From positions 405,001 to 469,000 of the forward strand of contig OZ020305.1 of assembly GCA_963971305.1 (NCBI GenBank): 64,000 nt of DNA, given 5' to 3'. A program made the position numbers and the translations under genes. The notes under the pieces were generated by a model, which was not told where the DNA came from, made no database searches, and saw only the letters and a list, made by a program, of their open reading frames with translations. Shown piece by piece: positions 61,441 to 64,000 of the stretch. Numbering within the stretch: the stretch's first letter is position 1; every line of letters starts with the position of its first letter. The stretch is from Arcuatula senhousia (lineage: Eukaryota; Mollusca; Bivalvia; Mytilida; Mytilidae).

Positions 61441-63425
61441 GAAGGTCAATGGGCTTCCTTGTGAAGTCCAGTTTACTTAACCAGTTGAAGGTCAATGGGC
61501 TCCCTTGTGAAGTCCAGTTCACCTGACTGTTGAAGGTCAATGGGCTCCCTTGTGAAGTCCAGTTTACTTCACCTGTCAAAGGTCAATGGGCTCCCTTGTG
61601 AAGTCCAGTTTTCGTCACCAGTTGAAGGTCAATGGGCTCCCTTGTGAAGTCCAGTTTTCGTCACCAGTTGAAGGTCAATGGGCTCCCTTGTGAAGTCCAG
61701 TTTACTTCACCTGTCAAAGGTCAATGGGCTCCCTTGTGAAGTCCAGTTCACCTGACTGTGGAAGGTCAATGGGCTTCCTTGTGAATCCAGTTCACCTGAC
61801 TGTGGAAGATCAATGAGCTCTCTTTTGAAGTCCAGTTTACTTCACCAGTTGAAGGTCAATGGGCTCCCTTGTGAAGTCCAGTTTACTTCACCTGTCAAAG
61901 GTCAATGGGCTCCCTTGTGAAGTCCAGTTTACTTCACCAGTTGAAGGTCAATGGGCTCCCTTGTGAAGTCCAGTTTACTTCACCTGTTGGAGGTCAATGG
62001 GCTCCCTTGTGAAGTCCAGTTTACTTCACCAGTTGAAGGTCAATGGGTACCCTTGTGAAGTCCAGTTTACTTCACCTGTTGGAGGTCAATGGGCTCCCTT
62101 GTGAAGTCCAGTTTACTTCACCAGTTGAAGGTCAATGGGCTCCCTTGTGAAGTCCAGTTTACTTCACCAGTTGAAGGTCAATGGGCTCCCTTGTGAAGTC
62201 CAGTTTACATCACCTGTTGGAGGTCAATGGACTCCCTTGTGAAGTCCAGTTTACTTCACCTGTCAAAGGTCAATGGACTCCCTTGTGAAGTCCAGTTCAC
62301 CTGACTGTGGAAGGTCAATGGGCTTCCTTGTGAATCCAGTTCACCTGACTGTGGAAGATCAATGAGCTCTCTTTTGAAGTCCAGTTTACTTCACCAGTTG
62401 AAGGTCAATGGGCTCCCTTGTGAAGTCCAGTTTACTTCACCTGTTGGAGGTCAATGGGCTCCCTTGTGAAGTCCAGTTTACTTCACCTGTTGAAGGTCAA
62501 TGGGCTCCCTTGTGAAGTTCAGTTTACTTCACCAGTTGAAGGTCAATGGGCTCCCTTGTGAAGTCCAGTTTACTTCACCTGTCAAAGGTCAATGGGCTCC
62601 CTTGTGAAGTCCAGTTTACTTCACCAGTTGAAGGTCAATGGGCTCCCTTGTGAAGTCCAGTTTACTTCACCTGTCAAAGGTCAATGGGCTTCCTTGTGAA
62701 TCCAGTTCACCTGACTGTGGAAGGTCAATGGGCTTCCTTGTGAATCCAGTTCACCTGACTGTGGAAGATCAATGAGCTCTCTTTTGAAGTCCAGTTTACT
62801 TCACCAGTTGAAGGTCAATGGGCTCCCTTGTGAAGTCCAGTTTACTTCACCAGTTAAAGGTCAATGGGCTCCCTTGTGAAGTCCAGTTTTCTTCACCAGT
62901 TGAAGGTCAATGGGCTCCCTTGTGAAGTCCAGTTTTCTTCACCAGTTGAAGGTCAATGGGCTCCCTTGTGAAGTCCAGTTTACTTCACCAGTTGAAGGTC
63001 AATGGGCTCCCTTGTGAAGTCCAGTTTACTTCACCTGTCAAAGGTCAATGGACTCCCTTGTGAAGTCCAGTTTACTTCACCTGTTGGAGGTCAATGGGCT
63101 CCCTTGTGAAGTCCAGTTTACTTCACCTGTCAAAGGTCAATGGACTCCCTTGTGAAGTCCAGTTCACCTGACTGTGGAAGGTCAATGGGCTTCCTTGTGA
63201 ATCCAGTTCACCTGACTGTGGAAGATCAATGAGCTCTCTTTTGAAGTCCTGTTTACTTCACTGCTCCCTTGTGAAGTCCAGTTCTGTCATAGGTCAATGG
63301 GCTCCCTTGTGAAGTCCAGTTCATCTGTGGAAGGTCAATGGGAGCCCTTGTGAAGTCTAGTTCTCCTGTTGAAGGTCAATGGGTGCCCTTGTGAAGTCTA
63401 GTTCTCCTGTTGAAGGTCAACCTTC
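61441..63425 (+). repeat. 46-bp minisatellite with higher-order structure, about 43 copies
   Basis: The unit is GGTCAATGGGCTCCCTTGTG, AAGTCCAGTTTACTTCACCA, GTTGAA. Spacer variants are ACCTGTCAAA, ACCTGTTGGA and CACCTGACTGTGGAA. A compound block (TTCCTTGTGAATCCAGTTCA, then GAAGATCAATGAGCTCTCTT) recurs near 61770, 62320, 62730 and 63190. Confidence 0.95.
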
Positions 63426-63879
63426 AACCACCTACATGTTTGGTATATGGCTCTTATATGTATTTGAAAAAAAAGGCGTAAAGCCCTAAAACTGGATTAA
63501 TCTTATATTGCCATTTTATGGCTTCTATATCCATCCCTGTAGCGGTTTAATGATAAGTTCAGTAATAGATTTTCTTATCAGGATTACCATGTTCCACGAT
63601 TATAGCGATATTTCTCTGATGACATCTTCTAATCACCTTAACGATAATTTACACAAGAAAATGAGATTTTTGTTGTCTATTATTCTATGAATAAGACAGT
63701 TAGACTCGTAATAAATTCTTAGTTTGGGATATTGGTTTGTATTATATATTGATCTCATTTCTCAGGCCAAGATGATAATATATTATATATATTTTTTCCC
63801 TTTTCTTGTATATGTTACAGTAAATGTGTGTAATTAGGAATTACGTGAAATTACTAACTTTTTCAGGAATTGATGGCAA

Positions 63880-64000
63880 TAGCTCACATGACCCTTCGGG
63901 TCAGGTGAGCTAAAAAAAGAACAGGGGGGTCAAATGCAGTGTTTTTGCAAATAACTCAAAAACGGTCACAGATATCAAAATTCTGGCAAAGGTTAAAAGT
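63880..64000 (-). mobile_element. AGCTCACC-family element, end at window edge
   Basis: GATGGCAATAGCTCACATGA, then GGTCAGGTGAGCTAAAA, is the terminus of the AGCTCACC family. The following GAACAGGGGGGTCAAATGCA resembles that family's flanks. Only the end is present. Confidence 0.45.

Overview
This is AT-rich animal nuclear DNA with split genes, GT-AG introns, very short exons and an exceptional load of minisatellites and short transposable elements. The repeat style (145-200 bp tandem units inside mobile elements, elements ending in ATACGACCGCAA or AGCTCACC) fits a bivalve mollusc, perhaps a mussel relative. The species is inferred from style only.

Two protein-coding genes lie head to head. 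On the minus strand, about 275-24623, is a 16-exon LRRC27-like gene: an acidic N-terminus, a short leucine-rich repeat block, then a long basic, coiled-coil-prone tail. Every exon junction was read by eye, and all phases are compatible from ATG to a candidate stop. On the plus strand, from 39241 to beyond the window, is the N-terminal half of an STK32 (YANK) kinase: a myristoylation-type N-terminus, the glycine loop, the catalytic Lys and helix-C Glu, the hinge, and the first two residues of HRD. Only three coding exons are present. From memory, human STK32C and LRRC27 are also divergent neighbours, so this looks like old conserved microsynteny.

Layout: 0.3-24.6 kb is LRRC27, with repeats in its introns. 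24.6-39.2 kb is the divergent intergenic region, dominated by two oppositely oriented arrays of one ~196-bp unit family. One (24.9-27.5 kb) is diverged and the other (33.7-36.5 kb) is nearly homogeneous. Both end outward in the same 22-bp motif, next to the two promoters. 39.2-64 kb is STK32, with introns holding a 1.2-kb Harbinger-like element, a 4-kb array, an antisense LINE, a self-nested transposon, a second copy of a 146-bp-unit element and a 2-kb 46-bp minisatellite.

The most unusual observation is that tandem arrays have grown across exon-intron junctions of both genes. In STK32 the end of the glycine-loop exon plus its 5' splice site is repeated about 80 times. In LRRC27 exon 11, a 51-bp unit carrying the exon end and donor is repeated 13 times, so that every donor gives the same reading frame and could yield proteins with 1-13 copies of a 17-residue unit. 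A third junction (LRRC27 exon 6 acceptor) has three decayed upstream copies. These are read directly from the sequence; any effect on splicing is inference.
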